This document shows, piece after piece, positions 22,461-33,797 of a stretch of 64,000 bases of DNA (position 1 is its first letter; each line of letters begins with the position of its first letter). Under the pieces are notes generated by a model. It had not been told where the DNA came from. It searched no databases and saw nothing but the letters and a program-made list of their open reading frames with translations. Origin of the DNA: Liolophura sinensis (taxonomy: Eukaryota; Mollusca; Polyplacophora; Chitonida; Chitonidae); contig NC_088301.1 in assembly GCF_032854445.1 (NCBI RefSeq), forward strand, positions 18,841,808 through 18,905,807, read 5' to 3'. The position numbers and the translations under genes were made by a program.

Positions 22461-23472
22461 CACTCAATTTAAATCTTGAAATTACTGGCATACATGTTCA
22501 TTATGTGTAACATTAATGGTGCGGTTTGCAAATATTTACCATTTTTTGCCTCTGCTCAACATCTTTTAATCTGCAAACAGGAAGTTATTTTCAATTATTC
22601 CACCGAAGCACAAAAACATGCAGCATAAAAGCCGATTAACCTTAATGTGGTTCTAGACTAGGAAAGACAAAAAATTATGCAGGGTTCCCTGCCATTGTAT
22701 TGATGATTTTCGTGTGCAGCAAATACATGAAAGTCAAACCATCATGCACCACTAAGTTTCAGTCAACATTTTAAGTCATATCTGCTGCCATTTCTGGAAA
22801 TATGTACACTAAACAAAATAGCCTAAAAAACACTGTACTACAAGTCCTGACAGTTGTGAAAAGGGGTCAGGTGGCTGGAGACAACAGTGGTGAATATGCA
22901 CCATTTTGTAGAATCATTTAGCTCTATTGACTTGTTTCCTTTTATGGGATAAACTGACAAAAGGCAATAACTGAAACGTAGGCCTAAAGTCGGCCTAATC
23001 TACATCCCTAAGGTAGGGAACAAGTTGCTGTCTCTATAATTCATTCATGTCACTGTCTTTTGATGACCAGCATTGAAAATACGATTGATAGGTCGGCAAT
23101 CCACAGCTACAATAGCTCCCCAGAAACTGATTGATTGATTGAGTGACTTAATTTAACGAATTTTCATGCTAGGGAACCGGAAAGACAATTGCATCGCATG
23201 AATGAAATGTGGAGACAGCAACTTATTCCCTACAAACTCCGATGTGCTAGTTTTAGCAAGCACTCTCGGTGATTTTTAGCTTCTTGTTGTTGTTGTTGTG
23301 AGGCCGCGGGAATGTGATTCGCTGATTGTGAAGCAATTAACCGATTAACTGTCTATAATAAGTATACCAGTTCCCAATTTGTAAAAGCTTTACAATCACT
23401 CGGTTTTCAACAATTTTAAATAGTTGTACAGAGTAACACTTAAAAGGCTTAGCCTACCTTAGATCATTCTTT
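22461..23472. other. Intergenic, nothing recognised
   Basis: No supported exon or repeat; a short GTTGTTGTTGTTGT tract lies near 23283. Confidence 0.4.
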
Positions 23473-23485
23473 CTCGATCCAAACA

Positions 23486-23808
23486 TCGGGGCCGGTAGAT
23501 CCAGGATCAATCCTTGATCGAGTCACACCTAAGACTTTAAAAGAGGAAGTTGTAACTTCCTCGCTTGGCGTTCAGCAACGATAGTGCAACGACTGGTTGA
23601 CCCGTATCAGTATAATGGCTCGGGCGGGGCGGCTTACTTGCCTTCGGTAAGTCGTCTCAGTGAAGCAGCACTAAATAAAAGAGCGGTGGAAATCCGTCCT
23701 GCAACAAGGAGTCACATTACACGTACATGCACCCTAATGATTCCTTCGTCGTCATATGACTGAAAAATTGTTGAGTACGACGTTAAACCCCAAGCACTCA
23801 CTCACTCA
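23486..23808 (+). mobile_element. SINE-2 copy 2 with perfect 13-bp TSD
   Basis: Bounded by CTCGATCCAAACA at 23473-23485 and 23809-23821. It begins inside the tRNA-like head (GGTAGATCCAGGATCAATCC), keeps the body seen in copy 1 (ACCCGTATCAGTATAATGG, CTTGCCTTCGGTAAGTCGTC) and ends GACGTTAAACCCCAAGCACT then (CACT)n. A relatively recent insertion, 5'-truncated in the tRNA part. Confidence 0.85.
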
Positions 23809-23821
23809 CTCGATCCAAACA

Positions 23822-24970
23822 CTTCCGCGACTCTAAGACAGGCTCGTATCTTGTGCATCGCGTCATTAAACCTGGCTGTTGCAACGTACGAGACAGCCTC
23901 GTGACAGCATTGCCAATCATCGTTGCACGGCGCCGTGTTGTACCCCCGATAACGTACATGTATATATGTTAAAAAAAAACCTAGACAAGGGACTTTCTCT
24001 ACTAAAAGCCAATAATAGTATGGAGCATAAAAAATGGCATAGCCAGGCATGTTATTTACCACATACAGGTGAAAAGTCTAGTGAACGACAAGAAGTTTTA
24101 GTGGTCGTCTAAATGTCATCTTTTCACCATAGGCCAGATATACACCACTCATTTCAGAAGTGAATAAAACTGGGTGCAAACAGAAGGTAGGACGTCAAAA
24201 GGTGGCTTCATAACTTCCTATTAAGCTGAACAACACTGTCAGTCTTCTAAGTCATTCAAATTTGGCTCTGGCTTTACAAATCATAAGGACAAACATTAAG
24301 GCAACCAGCGGGGGTCGCCCTAATGAAAACGGTCGCCTCAATGACACTGAGAAAACCCCAATGTATTGAACTTAACAGTAGTGTAGAGTCTGGTCGTGTT
24401 TTTGCTTAATAATTTTTCAGCGTTAATGACAAGTTTTTTGTTTTTTTTTTTTTGTCTTTATAGTCAGATAGTCAAGGGATAGTTAGAGCAATGCCATTAT
24501 TAACGCAACTTCACATAGCCATTATTCGAGGAATGTAAGGTCCCCGTGACTTACCCATTTAGATAATAACTCTCTTTACGTACTGTATGTCTGTGTATAG
24601 CTCAGACGTAATTACATCACATGTAACATTTTCTGAATTGACTTGGGATTTAATATCACTCAGAGATTAAACTAACCAAAACCTTGAAATGGTATAAGCT
24701 CTGATAGCCTGCGATGCAGCATACGAGTTCCTCACAACGAATTTTTCCTAGAGGTTCATCTCAGATTGGATATCTATTCAGGTGTAAAACGAATCAACTG
24801 CTGATTAGAGGATGGCCATTCAGTTATAGATCTGACAGATTTATGCGTCTCTCTAGAGCGTGGATATGTTATATAGTCCTCCGTGTCTAGATCTTGATAA
24901 CAAAACAATAAGTGCTAATGAGAAGTCAAGGCCCTTCACACGTCATGTTATTTGGTAAGTTTCACTGAAA
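23822..24970. other. Intergenic, nothing recognised
   Basis: A poly-T run near 24432-24452 and AT-rich unique-looking sequence; short frames only. Confidence 0.4.
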
Positions 24971-24984
24971 AAAGAGAGCAAGGC

Positions 24985-25362
24985 AGTTTCGAGTTACAAT
25001 TCTTTTATCGCTAAAAAGAAAAGCAAAAAAGCTCTACTGGATTATTTGACCTCTTCCAGAAGTTAGGCAACTATCAATGATCCCTTTTAGGCCAGCATAA
25101 CAAGGGCGCCTGAAAATATTTTTGCAAAAAGATGTTTATAGTAAACGAACAATGGTGTAAATTGAGGAGATGAACGTTTCTGAAGATGAGAAGTATCTGG
25201 AGGGAAGAGGTGTCATTTGTGACCGTGGAACGCGGTGAGACAATTGAGTAGTAAATAAATGTTAACTAACACAGCTTGCCTATCATTTTTCACAAGTGAC
25301 ATGATTCAGGTGGAGTGTTTTTACGTCTAACAACAAAAGAGTTCGAATTCGAAACTCCATAT
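24985..25362. mobile_element. MITE-2 copy 1
   Basis: Left arm CAGTTTCGAGTTACAATTCT then TTTATCGCTAAAAAG faces right arm GTTTTTACGTCTAACAACAA then AAGAGTTCGAATTCGAAACTC. The segment GCTTGCCTATCATTTTTCAC, AAGTGACATGATTCAG just inside the right arm also occurs in copy 2 at 61669-61705. No coding capacity. Confidence 0.6.
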
Positions 25363-27140
25363 TAAATGTAGATTCAAATGGGTGGGTATAAAACTCGGGA
25401 AAAAAGAACTAATATAGTGTCATTTTCGATATTCGTGGATGTATATATCACTCCTCAACCGAACAAGATTACTGATTACATCAAGTTTCATGCAAGAAAC
25501 AAATAATTGCAACTTGCTCCAGCTGGTGATGCGTTTTAGGCCTAAGTGAATCTTTTGCAAACAAGATTAAAAAAAGTGAGGGGTTCAATCGCTAACATGC
25601 ATACAGTTCGACATGTGGGTTCAGGGAATTTTGTAGGATTTTCTGGAAATCCCTTGTTCATGGTAGCCTTGGTGGCAATAAGTGGTCGTCAGCTCTCTGT
25701 TGTGTGAAGTTCGCTAAAGGCCACGTACCTATATGCCAGATGTTAGGTGTGGGAGAGCTGTAACTCGCCAAAGATCAGTGGATTAGTCTGATACCTCAGT
25801 TTCCTTCACTCCTAAGTCTAGATACGACACCGGCCAGTATTTTATGTTGGCAGAAAAACCATGACCATCCACAAGAGCGTCCTGTTCAAATGATAAAGGT
25901 AACTATGTTTCATTAATTTTCTATATTTTGTATAACACGCCGTGACAAGTTTGTCAGATTGACCCTAGTCTGGTGCAAATTAGTGTCATGTTGCAAAGGG
26001 ACATCACTCTGTTGTCGAAAAGTCGTTCTGGAAAGGTAATGAGCGCGATGAAGTGTAACGATTTTAGTTTTTAAATTTCACAAAATTGTGGCGATTAGGT
26101 ATTGTGATTAGGTTGTGACTATTAGTCGTTATAAGTATTTATGGCATAAATATTTACAAATGTTACGTTGTACAGAAAATGTCCAACGTTAATCTTTATT
26201 GTCAGAACGCCTTTAATGTTTAAAAATGTTGCTGTAAATTGTGTCGACCTTGAGGGTAAGATGAATGGAGAAGGACTATTGTGGCGTCACTCCAAGGTGG
26301 AATAAATCATGCCGTTTTGAGTACATTATACACTGTCCAGATTAATGGAGTTTACATCTGATCAAACATAAGGCACAAAGTAATAAGAAATGTAATAATA
26401 AAATAATGGCAAAACCTGACACAGTCATCACCATGTATTATTCTCCGATATTAACCCTTTCAGTTCACCTTTAAGGTCCTATTGAATACTTCATGGTGTG
26501 TAAACCGATCGATTGTGGCAAGTGTGTGATGCAAATCTATAGCAAATACTGACACGTTTATTTGCTTTTGCAAACGCGGGAGCTTAAGTACAGAACTTGA
26601 AAGCCGTACCATAATCTGGAACCATTATCAATGTATGTATTATCAATCCCTGAACAGAGTGTGTTAGTATATGGGTATCTATATTACAAGCAATACTCTA
26701 CGTCTAAGTCTCAAAACGTTCGGCCAAACTCATGACTTCTTACATAAAGGTTGCTCATTTGCTTTGCTTGATAATGTACAAATCTACATTACAGTTTTTG
26801 AAATCAGTTTTTGTTTCATTTTTTCGCCATGGACATTCGACATTTTCTGACTTTACTTTGAAAAGTGAAAGTGAAAAGTCATAATGAGTGTACAGAGCAA
26901 AACATCAACGAAAAAGAAAGAGAAATAAATAATATCAATAACAATTCCCTTAGATCAAATTTCAAACGCGGAGTTATCGTTTATGCGTACCTGGATGCTG
27001 TAAACACAGCCTCTAAATTTTTAGATCACAATTGTTTATATTCATAATGTTATAGACACTTGCATACACGACGGAAAACCCCAACCATGCATACCCACAT
27101 ACATACGTACATGTACCATTGCATATGTTCCCCGGTATGT
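25363..27140. other. Intergenic, nothing recognised
   Basis: AT-rich sequence with short frames (the longest is 60 codons at 26865) of no recognisable type. Confidence 0.4.
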
Positions 27141-27141
27141 T

Positions 27142-27318
27142 TTAACGGTACAGGGGAAATAAATGAGGAGGGCATGTCAGATACACAGGGTGTCCCAGAA
27201 GTCGTGCACCATCCAGGTTGAGGTTGAATGCTTTAGCTACAGAGCGGTGTGTTGCCCCATCTCTTTCAAATATAAAAACTAATTCAACTCTTTCTTGTAC
27301 TGTTAGTTTATTAGCCAT
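27142..27318 (-). pseudogene. Transposase N-terminal helix-turn-helix remnant
   Basis: A 58-codon minus-strand frame starts at 27318. It begins MANKLTVQERVELVFIFERD and continues GATHRSVAKAFNLN, a typical N-terminal helix-turn-helix of mariner/Tc-like or DUF4817-type transposases (family resemblance from memory). After about 34 codons the frame runs into the terminal inverted repeat and soon stops, so the catalytic domain is absent. The fragment cannot be an active transposase. Confidence 0.6.
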
Positions 27319-27422
27319 ATAATTAACTCTGAAAGAGAGGAATAAATTTAAAATCAGTATTAAATCTGAAACACAGAAAAAAATGAAAATCAGGATGGTG
27401 CACGACTTCTAGGACACCCTGT
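27185..27422. mobile_element. DNA-transposon-derived MITE with 30-bp TIRs
   Basis: TIR-left 27185-27214 starts ACAGGGTGTCCCAGAAGTCG; TIR-right 27393-27422 is its reverse complement with one mismatch (CCTAGAAG). A TA lies at each outer edge (ATAC..., ...GTATAT), compatible with TA target duplication. The 238-bp element keeps the transposase start but not its catalytic part, so it is a deletion derivative of an IS630/Tc1/mariner-type element. Confidence 0.75.
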
Positions 27423-27475
27423 ATATAGTGGACAGTGGGGGAAACGTCCCATCAGGATGTATACAATTTAAAGAA

Positions 27476-27536
27476 TGAATGAATGAATGATTATGGCTTA
27501 ACGCCACATCGGCAATATTTCAGCCATGTCGTGGCG
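27476..27536 (-). mobile_element. 61-bp tail-only SINE insertion with 13-bp TSD
   Basis: Flanked by ACAATTTAAAGAA at 27463-27475 and 27537-27549. The insert is only (TGAA)n plus TTATGGCTTAACGCCACATC and GGCAATATTTCAGCCATGTC, the shared SINE 3' tail, extremely 5'-truncated. The small size and perfect duplication argue for target-primed reverse transcription. Confidence 0.75.
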
Positions 27537-27854
27537 ACAATTTAAAGAACACACTAGACCAAATATATATAAATGCATGGATAAAGTATCCAACACAAAA
27601 GTTTGAAAAGCATACTGGTAATTTTTTTCTGGAAATGTTGCATAACCCAGGCATTGCAAATCAAAGTAAGCAAAATCGAGCACATTGAGAATTGTCGAAA
27701 ATATATTTGTACAGTAACTGTATACACTGTAATAACTGCTAACGTTTGACATGTGAAAGGTGTGTTTATTTCTTCAATTTACGCGCTTTTTCATATATAT
27801 ATATATATATGAAGTATAATATTAATACTTACATTTATTTCCGCATAGAACCTC

Positions 27855-28074
27855 TTAGTGGTGAGCCTCTCACCAATGCGGTCGCTGTGAGTTCAAATCC
27901 AACTCATGCTGCTTTCCTCTCCGGCCGTACTTGGGAAGGTCTGCCAACAACCTGCGGATGGACGTGGGTTTCCCCCGGGTTCTGTCCGGTTTCCTCCCAC
28001 TAATGCCAGCCGCCATATTTATGAGTGAAATATTGTCTTGAATACGTCATATAACTCCAAACAAATCAATAAAT
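27855..28074 (+). mobile_element. SINE-1 copy, nearly full length
   Basis: CCTCTCACCAATGCGGTCGC, GTGAGTTCAAATCC, CCGGCCGTACTTGGGAAGGT, CAACCTGCGGATGG, GTTTCCTCCCACTAATGCC and a decayed tail CAAACAAATCAATAAAT. An ATATATAT run (27785-27808) sits just upstream. Confidence 0.8.
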
Positions 28075-28990
28075 CTTTCAGCTCTACTGCTAGGTAATAC
28101 ATTAAAGGCATGATTATTGCTTACACTGGAAATGCAAGTGTTATGTTACTAAGTGTTATGTGAATACGGACTAATCCGTACCAAAATGTAGATGTGAATA
28201 CAGAGTAATCCGTACACTCACATGTGAATACGGGATAATATGTATATACCCGGCTACGAGAGTACGGAATAAATCTGACGCGTACACGTAAACAACCGAA
28301 CGAAAAAATCTGCGCACGGATGTGTGAATATATAAGCATTTATCTTGTACAGGGATATGAGATTTAATATAGAACAATTTGAATATAGTTATCAGACTGC
28401 GGAATAATCCGACAGACGTTATACCCCAACATGTTATTTTACCGTATATAAGTACCTCGTCATATACACCACTCTGTGCTATAGGGTTAATCGTTATTCC
28501 CACTGATAAAGGCATTTCACCTTGGGGTAAGGGAGCGGACAGTTGCTATTTGGAATTTGGCTTCACAGTAATCTCTGATACTTTTTAAATTGAATTGTTA
28601 CATGTATATATACTTACCAGAACGTAAGACTTCCCAAGTTTGATTTATTACTGTTTTGTCTATTTCCTAGTGATAACACTCAGAAATTCAACACACATTT
28701 CCACACCTGAATTTATCTCTATATGCATATCATAAATCGGGTGAATTATAAAATAACACCATAAATTTGTCTCACTTAATGCGTCTTGCATCACGAGAGT
28801 GTCGAACTGATCGGGGAAAGGGAGTCGATATAAAGGAGAACGTGATGCAAATGAGCAGGGATCGTCACAGTCGCCTAAACAAAATCGTGTTGGCTTAAAA
28901 TTATGCGAATTCAAATCAGTAGATAATGATTTGTACGTGTAACTTGTCACCGTTGACACCCTGAGTCATTTGTCAAGTTAAGAGCTGAGT
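28075..28990. other. Intergenic; repeated TGTGAATACGG phrases at 28155-28270
   Basis: TGTGAATACGGACTAATCCG, TGTGAATACAGAGTAATCCG, TGTGAATACGGGATAAT and GAGTACGGAATAA are spaced 25-40 bp apart, a degenerate tandem. No gene seen. Confidence 0.4.
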
Positions 28991-29079
28991 GACGTCCGTG
29001 TCCACACGTACACGGTTGGACAGAAGAGTCAGTGATCAGTTTAACCGTGTCCCTCAGTAGACGTCACAAGGGTAACACA

Positions 29080-29177
29080 GGCGGGACGAGTAATGACAAG
29101 AACACACGGTTATTAGAAACAACTCTTCGCACAACTTTTAACTGCTGTACTCTACACAGAGTCAGCCTACGCAATAG
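29080..29177 (+). other. Possible orphan first exon
   Basis: The segment ends CTACGCAATAG/GTAAGTACC, a full-consensus donor, and is preceded by GAGTGACGTCCG and GTAGACGTCACAAG (CRE-like). An acceptor TTCTTCTCCACAG/GAGATGAGC lies at 30066-30067, but the ATG there closes after three codons. No coding continuation found; could be a lncRNA or a distant gene. Confidence 0.25.
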
Positions 29178-30262
29178 GTAAGTACCTCGTCATTCTTTAG
29201 AACCCTAGTTCTAACAATTTTTCTTCTTTATTGTAAAGACTTCAGGTGAAATGTGTTTAAACCCTGTTTACTTTTTTTCTCCTTTTTGACACCTCATAAA
29301 TCAAATATTCAAAACTTATTGAGTTTTATTTATAGAATTTGCATTAAGTATTTTATATGGATTTTCAAAAAGTCACAATCACAAAATCGTACGTGAACTA
29401 TATAGTTTTATCTAATACAGGCCTGGACAATACAACCCGCGCGCTAAGATATACGGTAGTAAAAAGGCTGGTCTAATTATAATTCTTCGTGATGGGGCTG
29501 TCCTAGGACAATTCATTTTGACTTTTAAATGAAATGTCAATTAAGCATATAACCATGTTTAGTTTATGCTAATAAACAACGTCCTATGTAACTCGTCACG
29601 TGAATGTATAAGTATACGCAATAACGAGCCCACTGGAGTCCTCGGGTATAGGCCTTTGTAGAGAGAAAATGTGAAAGTGGCATATTGAATGCTAAAACAT
29701 CCGGATTATCCACTGGATTACAATAAACGAAATTTTCTGCGCGCATTAATTCAACCTAAAATATTTTCACCGCATAATACCCCTTAAGAAGGCTTTTTTC
29801 ACAAAGGAAGTGTGACATCACTGCCCATGAAGACCACTTCAATAATTTTAAACCTTTTCTAATCGTCATGACTTTTTACCGCTATTTATACCACATATCC
29901 TTATGCCATGATAGGGAATGCATCGGAACAGTCATGTTAAAAGGCATCGTCTATATTATTGCCTACTTGATTGTCGTTTGTTTTCAAATGAATATTACAG
30001 TGAACTAATACTGTGTTAGATGAAGTTTGCTGGTCCATGATATAAATGAAGGATTTCTTCTCCACAGGAGATGAGCTTTTAGAACACAGCAGTTAGAAAC
30101 AACTTTGTTGCCATCTTTAATTTATCTCTGCATATCTTAATTAATTAATTTATTAATTAATTGTTAATATGGTAATTTGAGCGCTGATCTTCCCCCTTAT
30201 TTTTAAGACATTTTAAAATAATCACGCAGCATGTACATATACATTTATATATATAATAGAGT
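29178..30262. other. Intergenic or intron, nothing recognised
   Basis: AT-rich; no supported coding sequence. Confidence 0.35.
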
Positions 30263-30263
30263 A

Positions 30264-30375
30264 AGAGGGAAGGTCCGCAAGCAACCTGCGGATAGTCGTA
30301 AGTTTCCCCGGGCTCTGTCCGTTTTCCTCCCAACATTCCTGGACCCCGTCGTACCACCAATCAAATAAATAAATG
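30264..30375 (+). mobile_element. SINE-1 short copy
   Basis: Starts at GGGAAGGTCCGCAAGCAACC and ends CCGTCGTACCACCAATCAAA then TAAATAAATGAG. It lacks the tRNA head, starting at the same internal point as the other short copies. Confidence 0.7.
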
Positions 30376-31225
30376 AGTAAGTATATAACATAAATAAGGA
30401 ACTCGCTGAGACGTTCTGCATGACGCATGTGAAAAAACTTGTGATGTTTTTCTTAATAAACTGACCGCCTATTATAATATCCTCTATATAGATAAAGTAA
30501 AAATATGGGAGGAAATAGCAGAAAAGCAGTGTTTTATATTTCTTGACTACAATAAATTCCAGAATATGTTTGGAAATCTTATCGATATGTTCAAGGTTTC
30601 AAGCGCTGATTAATGTCCTTTGAGGATAAAGATCGCTAGGATTCACAACGTTGATAATGCTTTTATGCAAGAAATTAATTGCATAGAGATAACTGAACTA
30701 ATTTTGGTACACGAGTGCAATGTACGATATATGATTGTTGCTAATCAATCCACATCACTGATTAGTCTATTTAGCTCATCCTCTACCTTACGTGTGAAAC
30801 TTTTCTGAACGATGAACCTTCCTGACATTTTTCAGCAATGAACAGTGACGTAATGTGTAGATCATTATACCTGACAGACAGACGTTTAGTGTGATTTTTT
30901 AACATATGTTTTGCCAGCGACAGAAATGCTCAGGCACCTATATTATTTCCATACTTCATTTTACATTAAACAGAAAACACATTCTCCAAAATATCACAAT
31001 GAAGGGTTATAACTTTAGTGATTTCTCATCAAGAGCACACAAATGAGTGAATTAAAATACCAGTTAAATCAAGCACGTTTTTAATTAAGGTTTTGACGGT
31101 TTAAATTGATGTTTGGGCCCAATTTATCTCTAACATACTTATCTATTGTAAAGTAATTGGCTTGGAAAATTGTAATTTGCTCTAGAGTACTTCACGTTAG
31201 CGATGACAGGCTCGTATGTGGACAA
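30376..31225. other. Intergenic, nothing recognised
   Basis: AT-rich with short frames only. Confidence 0.4.
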
Positions 31226-31457
31226 GGTGGTGGTCAATGTCATGAGTGGATGACGGTTTTCAAGGTCATGTGTGGATGTCGATGTTCAAGGTCATGTGTG
31301 AATGACGATGTTCAAGGTCATGTATGAATGACGGTGGTCAAGGTCATGTGTGTATGACGATGTTTAAGGCCATGTGTGAATGACGCTGGTCAAGGTCATG
31401 TGGATGACGATGGTCAAGGTCATGTGTGAATGGCGATGGTCAACGTTATGTGTGGAT
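31226..31457 (+). repeat. 26-bp minisatellite of TCAAGGTCA half-sites
   Basis: Unit approximately TCAAGGTCATGTGTGAATGA then CGATGG. Exact TCAAGGTCA occurs at 31260, 31286, 31312, 31338, 31390 and 31414, with degenerate positions at 31364 (TTAAGGCCA) and 31440 (TCAACGTTA). Spacing is 26 bp except one 24-bp step. TCAAGGTCA is the extended monomer half-site recognised by ERR, SF-1/FTZ-F1 and NR4A-type nuclear receptors (established knowledge); function here is untested. Confidence 0.85.
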
Positions 31458-31696
31458 GGAACCAGGCGGAGCCCAAAGAAGACCATCACACCTAATATAC
31501 ATCCCCATAGGTCAATGGTTTGCTAACAGAACTTAAACATATTAGAAAGTTGCGTCATGAAAGTATGCGTCAAACTTCTAAAACGTCTATATACTGTATC
31601 CCAACTGCATCGCAGGTGTGTTCCAACTAACTGATGATCACGCGACTCTATTTCCAAAGCAGCTAATGGTCACATGTTCCATTTAAATGATTATTA

Positions 31697-31843
31697 TTTA
31701 TTTATTTATTTCATTGTTTTTTTACGCCGTACTCAAGAATATTTCACACGACGGCGAACAGCGTTATGGTGGAAGGTAACCGGGAAAAGCCTGGGGGAAA
31801 CCCACGACCATCCGTAGGTTGCTGGCAGACCTTCCCACGTACG
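31697..31843 (-). mobile_element. SINE-1 short copy with 9-bp TSD
   Basis: Target duplication TGATTATTA at 31688-31696 and 31844-31852. The element runs from TTTATTTATTTCATTG through TTACGCCGTACTCAAGAATA to GACCTTCCCACGTACG. No tRNA head. The 5' end (CGTACGTGGGAAGG in sense) is the same as in the copy at 37769. Confidence 0.8.
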
Positions 31844-31865
31844 TGATTATTACGGTTGTTATCTA

Positions 31866-32718
31866 TTTATTTTAGAGTGTCGCGTACTTTCAGCTGCCTG
31901 TAAAATCGGTCATACTCGCTACCAAAATTGCCTTTAGTCAGTGACACGTAACATTATAAGCTCTACACATTGATATGTTTGAAGTTACCATTATAGCGTG
32001 GAAATGAAGTTAGAACACTTTTTCTAATTCATGATGTTATAATTCCATAAGAACCCATTGCCTCGAGTGACGTCATAATTATTAAAGGAAACAAGCAGTG
32101 GCATGCTAGATATTGGGCGGAGTTAACATGTTTTGATGGAGGGGGACACTAGTTAACTAAAATGCTATCGATCTTACTGCAAACCCTGTTTCTGCCTCTG
32201 TCATATATGAAATTGTTTTCACGTTTTAGTTTAATATAGCCTTAATAAATGAATATAATTTTATCTGTTGTAGTATATTATCTCACGACATTATGTTTTT
32301 AAAGCTGGATGTTAGGAAATGTTGTTATGAAAAACAATGTAGTCTATTCGCTGATAGTGCACTGTAGAATCTTACTGCGTGGAGTTTATTCGTACTGCAT
32401 GTTGGTGCATCTATTGTAAAACAAATTACTCTCCACGCCCATTCCCCAGCATGCCACTGTTTTTTTAATAATTATGACGTCACCTGAGGTGAAGAGTTAT
32501 TGGTGTCGAAACCGAGCTTACGGAGTTTAACATTATAAATGAGATGAAGTGTTCTAAATTTGATTTTCTTTGCAAGATTATGAACTTCCAACATATCCAT
32601 GTGTAGAGCTTTTGTTGTTATGTGTCACTAACTAAAGGTAATTTGAACTAAAGGCGAGTATGTCTGATTTTGCAGACAGATGACTATAGGCAGCACTCTA
32701 AAAGAAATAGACTAAAAT
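31866..32718. mobile_element. MITE-1 copy C, most complete
   Basis: Left TCTATTTATTTTAGAGTGTC, CTGCCTGTAAAATCGGTCAT, GAGTGACGTCATAATTATT; right CCATTCCCCAGCATGCCACT, ATTATGACGTCACCTGAGG, GTTATGTGTCACTAACTAAA, CACTCTAAAAGAAATAGACT. Both arms carry a perfect TGACGTCA palindrome. About 850 bp with a central spacer; no transposase. Confidence 0.8.
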
Positions 32719-33590
32719 GAACATTAATGTTGTTTGTAAACGAACATACAAGAAACAAAGGTATACGTAATAAAAATAATGAGGCACACAATGTAAACGA
32801 GCGTAAGTATATAGATTGTAAATGATTCCTGGAAAATAGTCTTTAGATATTGGATCCAATCGAGGCTTATTAATGTACATGTCGTCGTTTGTACACCTTC
32901 CTATAGGCCTAGAACTAGACGCGTACCTTGATATATTGTGTTATTGTTCGGCCACCTGCCGAGAAGGAGTGGCTTTGTTTCGTGATGTTTACGTGACATT
33001 TCTTACCAGATAATTGGCAAAGTCAGATATAACTGTCAACGTGCAAAGAATGTGATTTCCTCACGAAGAAATTATATCCCAACTAATTAGAGTTTTTTTT
33101 TCTGTTTTTTCTTGTGTAAAAAGCATATGCATAATGTGTTGTTTTTGTATATGAATGCTGATACCATGCCTGTTTTTCCAACATAATAACAGTAAGTGGA
33201 CTTTCCATCTAAAACCATACACTTCCGGAATTTACCGAAAGTAGGCCTATAATGTAAATGTACATGAGAGGGTTCGGAATTTATGAAAAAAGTTAAAGAA
33301 GAAATGTAAAGCAAACCAAAAAAAAATAGGTTGATTGGAATTTATTTTGATTTGATGGTGTGGTGTTTAGCGCCGTACTCGGGAAGAGATAAATAGGCCT
33401 TCGTTAAGATAGATTTTTCATCATTAACAAATGACACGCACAATATACAGCAAACGGTTAGTAAGAATAACAGCAAATAGTTTTTCAAACGAATGCTATT
33501 CTATCCACCTGACAAGAGTGATAAAAAGAAACAATTGCCCCCTAATAAATGCCAGTAGTTTGGTGGTGATCTCTGGTACAATTTGACCTT
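32719..33590. other. Intergenic; SINE-tail scrap at about 33338-33385
   Basis: TTTGATTTGATGGTGTGGTG then TTTAGCGCCGTACTCGGG is a diverged SINE tail. Otherwise nothing. Confidence 0.4.
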
Positions 33591-33591
33591 T

Positions 33592-33633
33592 CACCCCCCC
33601 CCCCACCCCCATCCACCCCCACCCCCCCACCAT
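33592..33633 (-). repeat. C-rich tract, strong G-quadruplex potential
   Basis: CACCCCCCCCCCCCACCCCC followed by ATCCACCCCCACCCCCCCACC. The minus strand has at least four G-runs of five or more with 1-5 nt loops. Confidence 0.6.
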
Positions 33634-33797
33634 AGAAGAAACACAGATCGACTATTATTACTTCTCAGCCTGTGATATGCTGATTATAATGTACATGTAC
33701 GTCAGAAATATCGATCACAAAAAGCTCATGAGCCATGTTAAGCTCCGCATGTTTAAAGCTTTATTGTGGTAGTTTACCTTGAATTACACGTATTTAC

